NCBI RefSeq assembly: GCF_010389155.1
Contig: NC_057769.1
Span: 7,936,735-8,000,734 of the forward strand
Direction of reading: 5' to 3'
Origin: Erigeron canadensis
Taxonomy: Eukaryota > Streptophyta > Magnoliopsida > Asterales > Asteraceae
DNA: 64,000 bases
The notes under the pieces were generated by a model. That model searched no databases. It was not told the origin of the DNA and worked only from the letters and a program-made list of their open reading frames with translations. Made by a program: the position numbers and the translations under genes. Position 1 is the stretch's first letter. The number at the start of each line of letters is the position of its first letter. Below are positions 62,530-64,000 of the stretch, in pieces.

Positions 62530-64000
62530 CCTATGTGATAGGTGACAAATGTCACCAAAAGTATGCTTCTCGTTGGCGCCGCTTTGACGACCTTCCTTGC
62601 TAAACCATTAAAACACACCCTCAAAATTCTTACACCCTTTTTTGATTTTGTTTCATTTTTTATGAAGTTAACTTATGTTACTGGGACCTTCTTTTGTTGC
62701 CTTGTTAAATATCTTTTCAATTTTTATTCAAAACACTTGTTCCGTTTGACCATTCTCGTTAACGACGTCCTCATAAGCATGCACTCAACACCTTGCCAAC
62801 AATACACTTTCCATTCGCTCCAAACCCCTTTTTTCTGCCACTTCCTTTCCTTTTTTTGTCAAACGTTTTGAGGGTTGTACTTCATTCTCGTCTACGGGAG
62901 TGGTGGAAGCGACACTAGTTCTCGTGCCATGATTGTCCATTTCATCTTCGAGATTGATTGGTGGACTCATCGCTCGTGGTGGTTGATATATTTGTGATTG
63001 AAATTTTTGCAAAAACAAAAGGTTGTTTGCAATGTTTTCAAACCGGCCGGTCCGATCCGTTTGACCGCGATTGGACCGAGATTTTTTAGATTTCCGGTCA
63101 GATTGATCCCGGTTTGATAGCAGAAAGTGAACCGCAAAGAACCGGAGAAACCGGGCGGTTAGGACTAAATCGGACCGGTAACAAACCGTTGTGAACTAGG
63201 TCAACAACAGCCAAAGCTTATTTTTGTCAGTGTCTGAAAGCTTAACGACGTCGGAGAACTTGTTTGTGATAGCGGATCTGGCCGGAACTTGTTGCTGGTG
63301 GGGGATCTGGCCGAAAAACTTGTTATAGACGGTGGATCTAAGTGGTAGAGTACGGTAGATTGCAGGTAGAAACGAAGCAGTTACGGTGGATCTGAGCGGT
63401 AGATTACGGTAGACGATGGATGTGCGGAACCTTTCTTACTGTTTGTGAGAAATAGAGGTGTGAAAAGGGAATGAGAATTGAGAGTGATTGGAGGATTGGA
63501 GTAATGTCTTGGAAAAGAAATAAATAATTTAATAGACATTTAAAGAAAGCCAATGTATCGGATGAGATATTTTTAGTTCACAAACAAATAAAAATTAAAT
63601 ATAAATTATGAAGTGCTACGTGAGATCAAAGCAATTTACTGAAATCAAATTTATAAAACTTAACAAACTTTTATTATGTATGCATTACAATATTATAAAT
63701 TCTAATAAATATATATAATATATAACATATAATATATAATATCCAGTTTGACCACGGTCCAATCGATCCGACCGGTCAGACCAGTAAAATATTGGAAAAC
63801 CGGTTCAGTGTCCGGTCTTGTTTTCAAAACATTGGTTGTTTGGGTTGTTTATAGTGTCGTTGGGGTTGTAAATGACATGATTATAAAACAAAGTCGAAAA
63901 CAAGTTTACATAGTGGGGCATCGGCGATCGCGATGACATGTAGTTGAGCGGGAATTGAGATGTGCTAGATTGACCATTGGATTTGAGCTCGTCATCGCCG
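62530..64000 (-). pseudogene. Decayed gene, possibly a transposon-associated Myb/MADF-like protein, split by an insertion
   Basis: The minus strand carries an open stretch at 62785-63018 (FQSQIYQPPRAMSPPINLED, EVQPSKRLTKKGKEVAEKRG). Past its stop, other frames read AYEDVVNENGQTEQVF, a stop, then IKIEKIFNKATKEGPSNIS and FNGLARKV. Upstream, beyond the insertion at 63030-63834, the frame GDDELKSNGQSSTSQFPLNY and NPNDTINNPNN continues to the window edge. This layout (N/Q/P-rich start, basic KR..KKGKE segment, then a trihelix-like helix region) recalls the plant proteins often mislabelled as GST T3-like, which are linked to PIF/Harbinger transposons. Several frameshifts and stops plus the insertion make it a pseudogene. 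The family assignment is tentative. Confidence 0.5.
63030..63834. mobile_element. hAT-like non-autonomous element with 8-bp target-site duplication
   Basis: The ends are inverted: CAATGTTTTCAAACCGGCCG at the left and GGTCTTGTTTTCAAAACATTG at the right (last 9 bases an exact inverse of CAATGTTTT). The sub-terminal arms are rich in ACCGG. GTTGTTTG stands on both sides (63022-63029 and 63835-63842), an 8-bp duplication as made by hAT transposases. The 805-bp interior has no transposase ORF. It interrupts the decayed gene at 62530-64000. Confidence 0.8.

Overview
This is a 64 kb piece of nuclear DNA from a flowering plant, most likely a eudicot. The evidence is AT-rich intergenic DNA, spliced genes with GT-AG introns, plant-only gene families (auxin-binding protein 1, GATL glycosyltransferase, ALKBH10B-type demethylase), a nuclear insertion of plastid ndhF, and many short non-autonomous transposons. 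The style of the repeats (Helitron ends, hAT-like elements rich in AACCGG, tRNA-derived SINEs) would suit an asterid such as Asteraceae, but that is only an impression.

Layout. 0-4 kb: repeats (a foldback element, a GC-rich hairpin cluster, three Helitron-like elements), then a tRNA-Ser(UGA) gene at 4.0 kb on the minus strand. 4.6-13.5 kb: two tandem five-exon ABP1-like genes on the plus strand. The downstream copy (11.2-13.5 kb) is intact with a C-terminal KDEL. The upstream copy has the same exons, but a 5-base loss at the start of exon 4 breaks the frame if the conserved splice sites are used. 15.0-16.0 kb: an intronless GT8 galacturonosyltransferase-like gene. 16.9-17.7 kb (minus): a small plant protein of unknown function with four 28-residue repeats. 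18.2-20.3 kb: a candidate 2.2 kb Helitron. 21.8-23.1 kb: a single-exon BSD-domain protein. 29.5-34.7 kb (minus): a seven-exon ALKBH10B-like RNA demethylase whose exons all join in phase. 35-55 kb: almost no genes; it holds nested and tandem non-autonomous elements and an ndhF plastid fragment at 44.8-45.2 kb. 55.5-56.0 kb (minus): a small basic protein of unknown function. 56.5-59.8 kb: two large palindromic structures. 62.5-64 kb: a decayed coding sequence split by a hAT-like element with an 8-bp target-site duplication.

The genes do not form a pathway or operon. The only functional cluster is the tandem ABP1 pair. The most unusual structures are the inverted duplication around 58.5-59.8 kb, whose arms carry coding-like sequence around a near-perfect foldback element; the 1.2 kb foldback element at 56.5-57.7 kb filled with a short repeat; a chain of palindromic elements sitting in (TA)n tracts at 46.3-47.3 kb; and a run of Helitron ends in one orientation at 47.5-50.7 kb. 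All splice models and element boundaries were read by eye from the sequence, with no database search.
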